This document shows positions 29,837 to 38,480 of a stretch of 52,186 nt of DNA, in pieces. Position 1 is the stretch's first letter; the number at the start of each line of letters is the position of its first letter. Source of the stretch: Pseudoalteromonas arctica (GTDB lineage: Bacteria > Pseudomonadota > Gammaproteobacteria > Enterobacterales > Alteromonadaceae); assembly GCF_012927645.1 (NCBI RefSeq), contig NZ_JABBMT010000028.1, positions 1 to 52,186 of the forward strand, read 5' to 3'. The notes below the pieces were generated by a model that saw only the letters and a program-made list of their open reading frames with translations, ran no database searches and was not told where the DNA came from. The translations under genes were made by a program, and so were the position numbers.

Positions 29837-30286
29837 TCAATCACCATCTATTTGAGTTAAAGGAAGGCTAATAGGATGAATTTTTATTACTTTAACATCA
29901 TGCTTTAGGCTTTTCACTCGGCTTTTAGCAATAATAAAGCCAGTAAAACCACCACCTAGAGCAGCAATAATTTGCAACCACTCAGGCACAGAAAAAACCT
30001 CTGCGGCCATTAACGCAAAGGCTAAACTTAATACCAAAGGCAACATATAAACAGCAAAAGCATGCTTTACCATGTGGCTATCATCCAGCGCCAGAGTTAC
30101 TTTTTGTCCAACCACAACAGGAATTTCAAATCGATAAGGGAAGGTTTTTTTAGCCGTGCCAAATAGCTTACTAAAAATTTGTGAACCACAACGGCCATTA
30201 CACCCTTCACAGGCTTGCTTTTGTTGGGCTTCTAAATGCGCAGTGGCACCTTGAATCGACACCACTGTAAGAGTTTGTTCTATCAT
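29837..30286 (-). CDS. rseC: RseC, positive regulator of sigma-E
   Basis: 149 residues. An N-terminal cytosolic part holds a cysteine cluster (ACEGCNGRCGSQ), followed by two transmembrane helices (about 78-97 and 102-122) and a basic tail. RseC/MucC proteins modulate sigma-E activity and link to the SoxR-reducing system. Last of rpoE-rseA-rseB-rseC, 14 bp after rseB. Confidence 0.9.
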   Translation of the reverse strand: MIEQTLTVVSIQGATAHLEAQQKQACEGCNGRCGSQIFSKLFGTAKKTFPYRFEIPVVVGQKVTLALDDSHMVKHAFAVYMLPLVLSLAFALMAAEVFSVPEWLQIIAALGGGFTGFIIAKSRVKSLKHDVKVIKIHPISLPLTQIDGD

Positions 30287-30300
30287 TGTCAGCTTTTATA

Positions 30301-31257
30301 TTACAAGGGTCTTGCAACCGATTCAGCAATTGCTTTTGCAGTCATTGCTGGAATATTCCCCACCACTGACACATCAAAACTACCGCTATTATGCACATAT
30401 ACTGTCGTGGCACCAGATGACAATGCACCACTTGGCCTGCGACCAGGTAATGGTCTTTGTACGAACACTGAAATTTCGACAAAACCATCTGAGTATAAAT
30501 AATAATCCGTGAGTTCATTGTTCAAATCAAGCTTATGGCGGTCTGATTTTAATAAACTAAAACCCTGCGGCAACCAGCCAATTTGCCAATTATTACTCCC
30601 TGTATTAACTTCACTTTTGGCAATTTCCGCTGTCGGTAATGGCGTTGGAAATTTACGATTAAGCATTTCAAGTAATAACGCAGCGGGCTCTTCGGTTACA
30701 CTAATATGGGTTAACTGTAGTTGTTCTAACATCTCACCGGCATGATTAACATAAGCAGATTTTAGTAATAGCGATGACTCTGCATCCAGCCACAGCCAAT
30801 AATTAAACTTATACTCGTCTTTTGATTCGATACGAACAAGTTGCGCGGCACGCCCTGCAATACGGCCTTTACCACCGAGTACAAAATCGTAATGCTGACT
30901 TAAACGCTCAACATCTTTAAATAACACTTCCGGGATTGGGCCTGCAATAGAATCTGTATCTATTGAATAAGGCTCAGACTGTGGCTCAAAATAAGTAACC
31001 TGGTCATCGATACGAACCATCTCAAGGCCTGCGCCATTGAGTAAGCTCAAATGCTCGAGTTCTGTATTACCTTGTTTTGCATGCAACCAACGATATGGTT
31101 CCATTGACTTTCCTTTAACGACCACAAATGATGCGTCAAAGTTACGATTATGAACGGCATCAGCCATTTTGAGCAGTAGCTCTTTTGCGGGGTTTTCGTC
31201 GTCAGCAAAGGCTGGGGCCATTAATACCAACGACAAAATAAAAGTAATTACTTTCAT
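30301..31257 (-). CDS. rseB: RseB, periplasmic sigma-E regulator
   Basis: 318 residues with a signal peptide (about 1-18, cleaved after AFA). A MucB/RseB N-terminal lipid-binding domain contains NFDASFVVVKG and EHLSLLNGAGLEMVR; the C-terminal domain includes WLPQGF and the YLYSDGFVEISVFV segment. It binds the periplasmic part of RseA and protects it from DegS until lipopolysaccharide signals displace it. It is 4 bp from rseA. Confidence 0.94.
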   Translation of the reverse strand: MKVITFILSLVLMAPAFADDENPAKELLLKMADAVHNRNFDASFVVVKGKSMEPYRWLHAKQGNTELEHLSLLNGAGLEMVRIDDQVTYFEPQSEPYSIDTDSIAGPIPEVLFKDVERLSQHYDFVLGGKGRIAGRAAQLVRIESKDEYKFNYWLWLDAESSLLLKSAYVNHAGEMLEQLQLTHISVTEEPAALLLEMLNRKFPTPLPTAEIAKSEVNTGSNNWQIGWLPQGFSLLKSDRHKLDLNNELTDYYLYSDGFVEISVFVQRPLPGRRPSGALSSGATTVYVHNSGSFDVSVVGNIPAMTAKAIAESVARPL

Positions 31258-31261
31258 TTAA

Positions 31262-31873
31262 TTAGTTTTTTTCCTCTTCGGCTTGCGCCTCAGTGTGAGC
31301 TTTTTCTAATGAATATGCAACTCGTGCTTGGCGTTGATGCTCCAATACTAACGCGCCAATACGCTGTTGCTGTAACTCACGCAAACCTTGCTCTGCATTT
31401 TGTAAAGCAGGTTCTGAGGAATAGCTAACTGGTGATGCCACTCCTGTTACAGGTGTTGTTTGCAACATCGGAATTTCATTGCTCGGTGAGTTTTCACCTT
31501 GTGGTAATGTTTGTACACCAACAATTGCAAACATGGCGACACTTGCTGCAATTGCAAGTTGTGCAACTGGTTTGCGCCAGTTAAACGCCACTACGTTATC
31601 GATGGCTGTAGCAGCCATTGGTATTGGCTGTGCCGCTGATTGTGTGAAATCAGCATAAACTGGTTCACTTTCCAGCGCTTGCGCAACACTATCGCTTATA
31701 TCAAAGACCAAAGCATCTTCGGACTCAGCACGCATTACGTCACCTATTAGCGCATAACGTCCTAAGATTGCCACATCTTGCTGGGCAATAACTTCATCAG
31801 TTAATGATTGTTCGCCGTCAAGTAATGCAGATAGATGCTGATTATCCAACTTATTAACGTGTGCTTTTGTCAT
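31262..31873 (-). CDS. rseA: RseA, anti-sigma-E factor
   Basis: 203 residues. The N-terminal anti-sigma domain (LSALLDGEQSL, then RYALIGDVMR) binds RpoE. One transmembrane helix is near 107-123, and the periplasmic tail ends in a Gln/Arg-rich helix. Stepwise cleavage by DegS and RseP frees sigma-E. It is 1 bp from rpoE. Confidence 0.93.
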   Translation of the reverse strand: MTKAHVNKLDNQHLSALLDGEQSLTDEVIAQQDVAILGRYALIGDVMRAESEDALVFDISDSVAQALESEPVYADFTQSAAQPIPMAATAIDNVVAFNWRKPVAQLAIAASVAMFAIVGVQTLPQGENSPSNEIPMLQTTPVTGVASPVSYSSEPALQNAEQGLRELQQQRIGALVLEHQRQARVAYSLEKAHTEAQAEEEKN

Positions 31874-31874
31874 A

Positions 31875-32456
31875 TTAAGACTCGCCTATTAATGGGTTTA
31901 ATTTGTTATCTATTGCTTCACGGGCACGGAAAATACGCGAACGCACCGTCCCGACTGGGCAATCCATCACCACGGCTATTTCTTCATAGCTCATCCCTTC
32001 GATTTCTCGCAGGGTGATCGCGGTTTTAAGATCTTCAGGCAAACTATCAATGGTGTTAAAAATCACTGCGCGAACTTCTTCGCTTAATAACAAGTTCTCA
32101 GGGGATGCATTTGAACGCATTGCATCAGCACCATCATACAACTCAGCATCGTCAGCATCTATATCATTTGCTGGCGGTTTGCGACCCTGAGCCACTAAGT
32201 AATTTTTAGCACAATTAACGGCGATACGGTATAACCAAGTATAAAAGGCACTGTCCCCTCTAAAGTTTGGAAGTGCGCGGTATGCTTTAATAAAAGCTTC
32301 TTGAGCAACATCAGCAATATCGCCTTGATTTGATACATAACGTGAAATCAAACCGGCTATTTTATTCTGATACTTCTTTACTAAAAGATTGAAGGCATTT
32401 TTATCGCCCTGCTGGACCCTTTTTACTAGCGCTAAATCCAAATCCTGCTCGCTCAT
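31875..32456 (-). CDS. rpoE: RNA polymerase sigma-E factor
   Basis: 193 residues. An ECF sigma factor for envelope stress. Sigma-2 region FNLLVKKYQNKIAGLISRYV, then DVAQEAFIKAYRALPNFRG; sigma-4 region LREIEGMSYEEIAVVMDCPVGTVRSRIFRAR. It heads rpoE-rseA-rseB-rseC and has a sigma-E-type promoter of its own about 66 bp upstream. It is divergent from nadB. Confidence 0.98.
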   Translation of the reverse strand: MSEQDLDLALVKRVQQGDKNAFNLLVKKYQNKIAGLISRYVSNQGDIADVAQEAFIKAYRALPNFRGDSAFYTWLYRIAVNCAKNYLVAQGRKPPANDIDADDAELYDGADAMRSNASPENLLLSEEVRAVIFNTIDSLPEDLKTAITLREIEGMSYEEIAVVMDCPVGTVRSRIFRAREAIDNKLNPLIGES

Positions 32457-32521
32457 TCGAGCCGGTACTCCTCTGTCTGATTATTGCTTGTCATTCATAT
32501 CCTGCCATTGTTTACAAATAC

Positions 32522-32548
32522 TCTGACTGCTGCATGAATGAAAAGTTC
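32522..32548 (-). promoter_or_regulatory. sigma-E-type promoter of rpoE
   Basis: On the minus strand GAACTT (32543-32548), 16 bp, then TCAGA (32522-32526), close to the GGAACTT-N16-TCTGA consensus. Its position upstream of rpoE fits the autoregulation known for this operon. Confidence 0.6.
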
Positions 32549-32719
32549 TGTTTAATATTATTATTTTATAAAATAGCCTATAAATATGTTGGCGAAAGTT
32601 GAAAATCACTAATAGTGTCGCGCCAAATATGATACATATACGCCTATCATAATATTATTATTTGCTCATTACTGTTTATACATTAGTATCTGGGCATTGT
32701 AACCGCAAAGACCACGGAC

Positions 32720-34345
32720 ATGAACCAAAATAAACACCATATCACGGATGTCGCTATTATTGGCAGCGGCGCAGCTGGCCTCTCATTAGCATTATCTTTA
32801 GCTAATCACTGTAAAGTTACCGTGATCAGCAAAGGTGAATTGACGGAAGGTTCCACACTTTATGCACAAGGCGGTATTGCTGCCGTGTTTGATAAAAAGA
32901 ACGACAGCATTGAATCTCACGTACAAGATACCTTAGATGCCGGTGGTGGTTTATGTGACAAAGCCGCCGTGCAATACACCGCAAGTAATGCCCATGACTG
33001 CTTGCAATGGCTAATCGAGCAAGGCGTGCCTTTTGATATGGAGTTTGATAGCAAAGGCAAAGAGCGCTTTCATTTAACCCGTGAAGGCGGCCATAGCCAT
33101 CGCCGAATTTTGCACGCTGCCGACGCCACTGGCCGAGCAGTGCAAACAACACTAATAAGCCAAGTACAAGCGCATCCAGAAATCACCTTATTAGAACAAT
33201 ACAACGCAATAGATTTAATTGGTGATAAAAAATTAGCCCAAAACGGTAAACATATTCATGGCGTATATATGTGGAATCGGGCGGCAAAAAAAGTCGAAAC
33301 AATTTCAGCTAAGTTTGTAGCCTTAGCAACAGGTGGTGCCAGTAAAGTATACCTTTATACATCCAACCCGGATGTATCCAGTGGTGATGGTATTGCGATG
33401 GCTTGGCGTGCAGGTTGTAGAGTAGCCAATATGGAATTTAATCAATTCCACCCGACCAGTTTATACCACCCAGAGCTACAAAACTTTCTGATCACCGAAG
33501 CGATGCGTGGTGAAGGTGCTTATTTAAAACGTCCTGACGGCACACGATTCATGAAAGACTTTGACGAACGTGAAGAGCTCGCACCACGCGATATTGTTGC
33601 CCGCGCTATTGATTTTGAAATGAAGCGCTTAGGTGCTAACTGTGTGTATTTAGATATTAGTCATAAAGATAAAGACTTCATTATTGAGCATTTCCCTACT
33701 ATTTATGCAAAATGCTTAAGTGTCGGGCTCGATATCACTAAAGATCCCATTCCAGTGGTTCCTGCGGCACATTATACCTGTGGTGGAGTAATGACTGACT
33801 TTAACGGTAAGACCGATTTAGATAACTTATATGCGGTAGGCGAAGTCGCTTATACGGGGCTGCATGGCGCTAATCGCATGGCCAGTAATTCATTACTAGA
33901 GTGCATTGTGTTCGCGCACGCCGCAGCAAAAGATATTTTAGCAAAACTACAACACAGTCCAGCATTAAAAGTGCTGCCGATGTGGGATGAAAGCCGCGTA
34001 ACTAACTCAGATGAAGAAGTGGTGATCACCCATAATTGGCATGAACTACGACTATTTATGTGGGACTATGTTGGCATTGTGCGTTCAACTAAACGCCTAG
34101 AGCGTGCATTACACCGAGTTGAATTACTACAGCAAGAAATTCGTGATTATTATGCAAACTTCCGCGTTTCGAATAACTTGCTTGAGCTGCGTAATTTAGT
34201 GCAAGTAGCGGAGCTGATAATTCGCAGTGCAATGGAGCGAAAAGAAAGCAGAGGCTTGCATTATACCATTGACTACCCGCAGTTAAATGATAATCCAACG
34301 CCGACTATTTTGACTCCTCATGCTCACGGCGAGCCGACAAAGTAA
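32720..34345 (+). CDS. nadB: L-aspartate oxidase
   Basis: 541 residues. It oxidises L-aspartate to iminoaspartate for NAD synthesis. The FAD dinucleotide motif [15 protein letters not shown] is at 12-27; substrate loops include [17 protein letters not shown], the flavin segment [17 protein letters not shown], and a C-terminal helical domain. It is divergent from rpoE. Its 3' end overlaps the 3' end of ygfX by 41 bp on the opposite strand. Confidence 0.97.
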   Translation: MNQNKHHITDVAIIGSGAAGLSLALSLANHCKVTVISKGELTEGSTLYAQGGIAAVFDKKNDSIESHVQDTLDAGGGLCDKAAVQYTASNAHDCLQWLIEQGVPFDMEFDSKGKERFHLTREGGHSHRRILHAADATGRAVQTTLISQVQAHPEITLLEQYNAIDLIGDKKLAQNGKHIHGVYMWNRAAKKVETISAKFVALATGGASKVYLYTSNPDVSSGDGIAMAWRAGCRVANMEFNQFHPTSLYHPELQNFLITEAMRGEGAYLKRPDGTRFMKDFDEREELAPRDIVARAIDFEMKRLGANCVYLDISHKDKDFIIEHFPTIYAKCLSVGLDITKDPIPVVPAAHYTCGGVMTDFNGKTDLDNLYAVGEVAYTGLHGANRMASNSLLECIVFAHAAAKDILAKLQHSPALKVLPMWDESRVTNSDEEVVITHNWHELRLFMWDYVGIVRSTKRLERALHRVELLQQEIRDYYANFRVSNNLLELRNLVQVAELIIRSAMERKESRGLHYTIDYPQLNDNPTPTILTPHAHGEPTK

Positions 34346-34724
34346 TACGTTTCAAGCGCACAAAACTCAGTTCATCAACCCCGCTGGCATTAATAATCAG
34401 CCAGTGGGAGCTTGCAAAGCCATTAATATATAACCAAACACTGCCTTGATAAACGCGGCTTTTGTTGCTGATATGACCATTTATTTTTAGCGTATTATTT
34501 TCAAAACGACATTGCGTAGAGTCTAATATAAAAACGCCTTGCTGAGGATGGGATTTTTTATACCAGTGCCAACTTACATAGCCACAAAGAGCACTACTGG
34601 CAACACAAATAAATTGCGCTAATATGCTCGTTAAAAATAGACTATAACACACTGCAAACAAGCTAAAGTAGACCACAAAAGGTCTGTGGTCTGGAATATT
34701 ATTAATAACCCTAAACCTATACAC
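34305..34724 (-). CDS. ygfX: YgfX/CptA-like inner-membrane protein
   Basis: 139 residues with a two-helix hairpin (about 18-35 and 37-53), then a soluble beta-rich domain. In E. coli YgfX is encoded after sdhE and has been described as a membrane partner of that system, with reported effects on cytoskeletal proteins. Here it overlaps sdhE by 8 nt, the standard sdhE-ygfX operon. The identification rests mainly on position and topology. Confidence 0.75.
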   Translation of the reverse strand: MYRFRVINNIPDHRPFVVYFSLFAVCYSLFLTSILAQFICVASSALCGYVSWHWYKKSHPQQGVFILDSTQCRFENNTLKINGHISNKSRVYQGSVWLYINGFASSHWLIINASGVDELSFVRLKRITLSARREHEESK

Positions 34725-34968
34725 GAACTCGATCTAAAATCAGTTGTACCATCTGTTTAAGCTCAGGATCTTTACATTCTTGATGGCCCATAAACCATGC
34801 AAATAGATCGGGGTCATCTGCTGCAAGCAAACGTTGGAGAACAGCTTGCTGATGCGTTGATAACGAATCAAATGCCTCATCTACAAATGGCATAAATAAC
34901 ACATCTAGTTCTAACATGCCGCGGCGACAAGCCCAGCGAATACGCGCTTTACTGTGAATTTCAGTCAT
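34717..34968 (-). CDS. sdhE: SdhE, FAD assembly factor
   Basis: 83 residues. It promotes flavinylation of succinate dehydrogenase. Family hallmark RIRWACRRGMLELDVLF with the conserved RGxxE is at 9-25, and the DPDLFAWFMGHQ end segment is present. It is upstream of ygfX with 8 nt overlap and divergent from ygfZ. Confidence 0.95.
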   Translation of the reverse strand: MTEIHSKARIRWACRRGMLELDVLFMPFVDEAFDSLSTHQQAVLQRLLAADDPDLFAWFMGHQECKDPELKQMVQLILDRVRV

Positions 34969-35098
34969 TTCTTACCTCGTACTAAGTTGCTTTGCAGTTT
35001 AACAAATTGCACCTGAATAAACAGCTATTTATGCATCTATACCAGCAGCGCTAACTACGCTATTATATGCGCCTACATTTATTGTAACGCAGGTTTTT

Positions 35099-36010
35099 AT
35101 GTCAACAGTACACGCATGCCCTTTATCACATCAGCTGATCCGCATAAGCGGTGTTGATAAACTCGCCTACCTCCATGGCCAAATTACCCAAGATATTAAT
35201 AAGCTCAGTCAAACAAATTTTTTGTGGACAGGACACTGCAATGCCAAAGGTAAACTATGGAGTGTAGCAAAGTTATTTACTTATCAAGATAGTTACTATT
35301 TAGCAGCATCAGCGGTTGAAACCGCTCAATCTTTAACTGAATTAAAAAAGTATGCGGTGTTTTCAAAAGTTGAAATACACGCTGCTATCAGCAAGTTAAT
35401 TGGTTTAATCGGTGATGATCTAGCTGCAACCGTAAATGTATTGAACATTCATTTTAATGAGCAAGATAGCGCTTGCGATTTTAGTCATGGTAAAGCACTA
35501 AAATTAGCAAAAAACCGCATTTTACTGATGGTTAATGATGAATTTTCACTGCCTGATGAGGTTATCGCCCTTGAAAATGACGCCCTGTGGCACCAACATA
35601 GTATTTTAGCAGGTGAACCGGAGCTCAATGAAGCAGCACTTGGTGAATACGTACCACAGATGGTCAACTTGCAAGCAATCGGCGGAATAAGCTTTCGTAA
35701 AGGCTGCTACACAGGCCAAGAAACGGTGGCCCGCATGAAATACCTTGGTAAAAATAAACGCGCTATGTATATCGTATCAGGACACAGCGATGGAGAATTA
35801 GCTGAACCAGAGCTTGAAACCCAAATGGGTGAAAACTGGCGTCGTGCTGGCAAATTAATAAGCCAAGCCTACAATCAACAAAGTAAAACTTTATTTGGCC
35901 TTGTTGTGTTGCCAAACGACAGTGAACCTAGTCAGTTGCTGCGTGCAAAACATGCCCCAACGGTAGAGCTAACTATCCTTCCTCTACCCTACTCTCTCGC
36001 AGACGAATAA
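35099..36010 (+). CDS. ygfZ: tRNA-modifying protein YgfZ
   Basis: 303 residues. A folate-binding, GcvT-like protein that supports Fe-S enzymes such as MiaB. The signature KGCYTGQETVARMKYLGK, with its conserved Cys, is at about 201-218; the N-terminal part has the YLHGQITQDI phrase. It is next to sdhE-ygfX, its common neighbour. It lies 12 bp upstream of an FKBP gene. Confidence 0.95.
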   Translation: MSTVHACPLSHQLIRISGVDKLAYLHGQITQDINKLSQTNFLWTGHCNAKGKLWSVAKLFTYQDSYYLAASAVETAQSLTELKKYAVFSKVEIHAAISKLIGLIGDDLAATVNVLNIHFNEQDSACDFSHGKALKLAKNRILLMVNDEFSLPDEVIALENDALWHQHSILAGEPELNEAALGEYVPQMVNLQAIGGISFRKGCYTGQETVARMKYLGKNKRAMYIVSGHSDGELAEPELETQMGENWRRAGKLISQAYNQQSKTLFGLVVLPNDSEPSQLLRAKHAPTVELTILPLPYSLADE

Positions 36011-36022
36011 ATAGGAGCGACT

Positions 36023-36508
36023 ATGATCATTGCAACAAATAAAGTGGTAAAAATGCATTATTCAGTCATGGATAATGACAAAAACTCTATCGATAACTCA
36101 TTTGATGGTGAGCCACTGACCTTTATCGTTGGTACCGGTTACTTAATTCAAGGCCTAGAAGATGCCCTACAAGGTAAAAAAGCGGGCGACACACTCAGTG
36201 TTACTGTGCCACCAGAGCAAGGTTATGGCGAACGCCATGATGATCTAATGCAAGCAGTACCAAAGTCGATGTTTGAAGGTATGGAAATTGAAGTTGGTAT
36301 GCAATTTCGTGCCTCAACAGATGACGGCGATCAATCTGTAATGATCATTGATATTCAAGAAGAAGATGTAATAGTTGATGGTAATAATCCACTCGCTGGT
36401 ATCACTTTAAACTTTGATGTAGAAATACTAGAAGTGCGTGATGCAACAGCAGACGAATTAGCTCACGGCCATGTCCATGGTGATGGTGGCTGTGGTCACG
36501 ACCACTAA
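36023..36508 (+). CDS. SlyD-like FKBP-type peptidyl-prolyl isomerase
   Basis: 161 residues. FKBP core with an inserted flap chaperone domain: MIIATNKVVKMHYSV, GTGYLIQGLEDALQGKKAGD, PPEQGYGERHDDLMQAVP, and IDGNNPLAG-type INF motif (VDGNNPLAGITLNFDVEIL). The short C-terminal tail HGHVHGDGGCGHDH is His-rich and should bind Ni or other metals, but it is shorter than in E. coli SlyD. It probably helps folding and perhaps metal handling in the cytosol. Confidence 0.9.
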   Translation: MIIATNKVVKMHYSVMDNDKNSIDNSFDGEPLTFIVGTGYLIQGLEDALQGKKAGDTLSVTVPPEQGYGERHDDLMQAVPKSMFEGMEIEVGMQFRASTDDGDQSVMIIDIQEEDVIVDGNNPLAGITLNFDVEILEVRDATADELAHGHVHGDGGCGHDH

Positions 36509-36536
36509 TATCGACTTAGTGAACTAAACCGATAAT

Positions 36537-36560
36537 AAAAAAGCGCTATTGCGCTTTTTT
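36537..36560. terminator. bidirectional terminator after the FKBP gene
   Basis: Stem AAAAAGCGC/GCGCTTTTT with a 4-nt loop, between convergent genes. Confidence 0.85.
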
Positions 36561-36575
36561 ATATCTCTAATTTAA

Positions 36576-37022
36576 TCAAACGAGTGTAGGCTCTGGCTCG
36601 CTTATCTTACCCGCCAACGCTGCGAGCAAACCATCTTGGTCGTTAGTTCCTAAGCGATATTGGCTACCATCTTTTAGAGTTAGCTGTACCGCGCTGAATC
36701 CTGACACTGTGTATATCCAGCCATCGTGAGTAATGCGCAGACCAATACCATGACGAAAAGAGTTTTCTACCGCTTTAGCTTCAATAATATCCACTAACTG
36801 TAACTTATCGCCAAACACACCAGGACCAAACCCCCAGCTAATTTGGCTGTCATCAACTTTAATGGTTAAACCATGGAACAAAAACCCCACCAGCACTAAA
36901 ATCGCTGCAAATATCATTAACGGCATATCGGCACCAATTAAATACCAAGCTAAACCAACAAAGCTGGCAATCCAGCTTAGAATCACAAAAATGAACAGTG
37001 CAAATTGCTTATGCTGATACAT
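36576..37022 (-). CDS. two-helix membrane protein with PH-like domain, unknown function
   Basis: 148 residues. Two transmembrane helices (about 8-27 and 32-52), then a beta-rich C-terminal domain (TIKVDDSQISWGFGPG, GIGLRITHDGWIYTV, LTLKDGSQYRLGTND) resembling bacterial PH-like proteins. No named family. It is 16 bp downstream of the DUF481 gene on the same strand, so likely co-transcribed. The role cannot be told from sequence. Confidence 0.7.
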   Translation of the reverse strand: MYQHKQFALFIFVILSWIASFVGLAWYLIGADMPLMIFAAILVLVGFLFHGLTIKVDDSQISWGFGPGVFGDKLQLVDIIEAKAVENSFRHGIGLRITHDGWIYTVSGFSAVQLTLKDGSQYRLGTNDQDGLLAALAGKISEPEPTLV

Positions 37023-37038
37023 AACACTCTCTAAAATA

Positions 37039-37857
37039 TTAAAAACTATAAACTAATGTCGCACTTAGTTCTGAATCAAACTTTAACTTGTCGTCTTCCG
37101 GCTTAGAGTTATAACGATATAAATAAGCAAACTTTAATGATATAGCGCCCATCACTTGGCTGATCAATGATGTCTCTGACTTTAATCGTGAGTTCAATCC
37201 TGACAATGATTGTTCAATACTTAAATCTTGATTGAAACGTGTTCGAGTCGAGACCGTTCGCTCCCACTGCAGTGCTAAACGTAATAAATAGCCGGTTTTG
37301 GTTTTGTCTTCTTGCTCATCTTCAAGCTCGGTATCATCTTGTGCCACCGAGCGGTATAAACCAGGTCCTATATCAAAATCAACTTGGTTTTTTACCCCTT
37401 GATACAAACGATTACCATAACCTGCCGCAAGCGTACTTTTAAATTCAAGGCCACTAAACTCATCTTCTTCATAATCACCATACATAAAGAATGAGGCATT
37501 TTTTACCCCAATTTTATAGTTGCCCTGCGCAGAGACAAATATACGGTTTGCCGAGACTTCATCATTACCAGTAGCATCGTTACGATCACGTTTGTATAAA
37601 CTATCTATTTTGAATTGATTACGCCATTTATCAAGGTCTTGGTATAAGTTACCTTTAAACTTAAAACTGGTCGAGTTAGTATTACCGCGACTAACAATAA
37701 GTCCAAATTCAGTATCGCCGTATAATAGCTCGCCTTGATGGATTTTATGGATCTCTTCATCTGAGAGTTGACCATACTCATGGAAGTCTTCAAAAGGATC
37801 AACCGCCCAGACTTTACAGCTAAGCAGACAGCCCAATAACAGCAGTAATCTAATCAC
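37039..37857 (-). CDS. DUF481 outer-membrane protein (YdiY-like)
   Basis: 272 residues. Signal peptide 1-18 (cleavage after VWA). The mature part is a predicted small beta-barrel of alternating strands ending in the outer-membrane signature LVYSF. Phrases typical of DUF481 are GELLYGDTEFGLIVSRGNTNS, KNQVDFDIGPGLYRS and the Arg/Phe-rich barrel strands. Members are called salt-induced outer membrane proteins in some species; the function is unproven. Confidence 0.85.
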   Translation of the reverse strand: MIRLLLLLGCLLSCKVWAVDPFEDFHEYGQLSDEEIHKIHQGELLYGDTEFGLIVSRGNTNSTSFKFKGNLYQDLDKWRNQFKIDSLYKRDRNDATGNDEVSANRIFVSAQGNYKIGVKNASFFMYGDYEEDEFSGLEFKSTLAAGYGNRLYQGVKNQVDFDIGPGLYRSVAQDDTELEDEQEDKTKTGYLLRLALQWERTVSTRTRFNQDLSIEQSLSGLNSRLKSETSLISQVMGAISLKFAYLYRYNSKPEDDKLKFDSELSATLVYSF

Positions 37858-37921
37858 TGTCCGCTCACTGTGTTGATATATAATGAAACAAGGCTGTTTT
37901 TACTAAAATACTGCATCGAGT

Positions 37922-38242
37922 TTATTCGCTATCTTTCCATAATATATGACAAAACGGCGCGTCTTTATCACGGCTAATCAAAATTTTGGCAAATAAAATA
38001 TCTTGATTATCGAATTCAAGTCCCACTAGCACCTGAATAAATAATTCTGGCTCTATTTCTAATGCGACAAAATCTTGCCATTGGTCATCAGGCTCACCTT
38101 CTTCAATAAAGCCAAGCTCTTCACGATGCTGGTTAAAATCATCGACATCTTGCTCACTAAGGTTATCTGGGGCTAACTCTAAAAAGATATCGTAAGCTTG
38201 ATGCGTTACTTCTTCTTCACTGTATAAACGGGATCCTGTCAT
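37922..38242 (-). CDS. yciU: YciU/HI1450 family (DUF440) dsDNA-mimic protein
   Basis: 106 residues. Matches the DUF440 pattern QAYDIFLELAPDNLSEQDVDDFN, then DWQDFV-like DQWQDFVALEI, FIQVLVGLEF, FAKILISRDKDAPFCHILW. It is highly acidic. HI1450 was described as a putative double-stranded DNA mimic. Start at ATG 38242 because AAAGG lies 9 nt upstream; another ATG at 38248 has only 3 nt spacing. A short transcription unit ending in a terminator lies just upstream. Confidence 0.85.
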   Translation of the reverse strand: MTGSRLYSEEEVTHQAYDIFLELAPDNLSEQDVDDFNQHREELGFIEEGEPDDQWQDFVALEIEPELFIQVLVGLEFDNQDILFAKILISRDKDAPFCHILWKDSE

Positions 38243-38304
38243 CGCCATAAACCTTTCATGATGCTAATGCCAGATATAGTATCAAACCTCAGCAAATTTT
38301 TAAC

Positions 38305-38400
38305 AAAAAAAAGCCAGGTTTCCCTGACTTTTTTATACAAGGCTTATTTTACGCTTATGGAGTCGCTGGCTGTGCCCTTTACTTTTTCGCGCATTGATTG
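38305..38400 (-). ncRNA. candidate small RNA or leader ending in a GNRA-capped terminator
   Basis: On the minus strand a promoter (TTGATG, 16 bp, TATAGT at 38407-38434) predicts a start near 38400. A strong terminator follows at 38305-38334: stem AGTCAGG/CCTGGCT, GAAA loop, then eight T. The roughly 95-nt RNA contains a 16-codon ORF (38344-38394) with no clear RBS. It ends 63 bp before yciU, so it could be an independent sRNA or an attenuated leader of yciU. No Rfam family recognised. Confidence 0.45.
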
Positions 38401-38406
38401 CACCAA

Positions 38407-38434
38407 ACTATAAAATAATGGCGCTTTACATCAA
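38407..38434 (-). promoter_or_regulatory. candidate promoter of the short transcription unit
   Basis: TTGATG (38429-38434), 16-bp spacer, TATAGT (38407-38412) on the minus strand, in the divergent gap upstream of the enoyl-CoA hydratase-like gene. Confidence 0.5.
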
Positions 38435-38480
38435 TTCGATTAGCTCGTAAGCTAAACTGAAACAGGTCAGAGGAGTTGGC

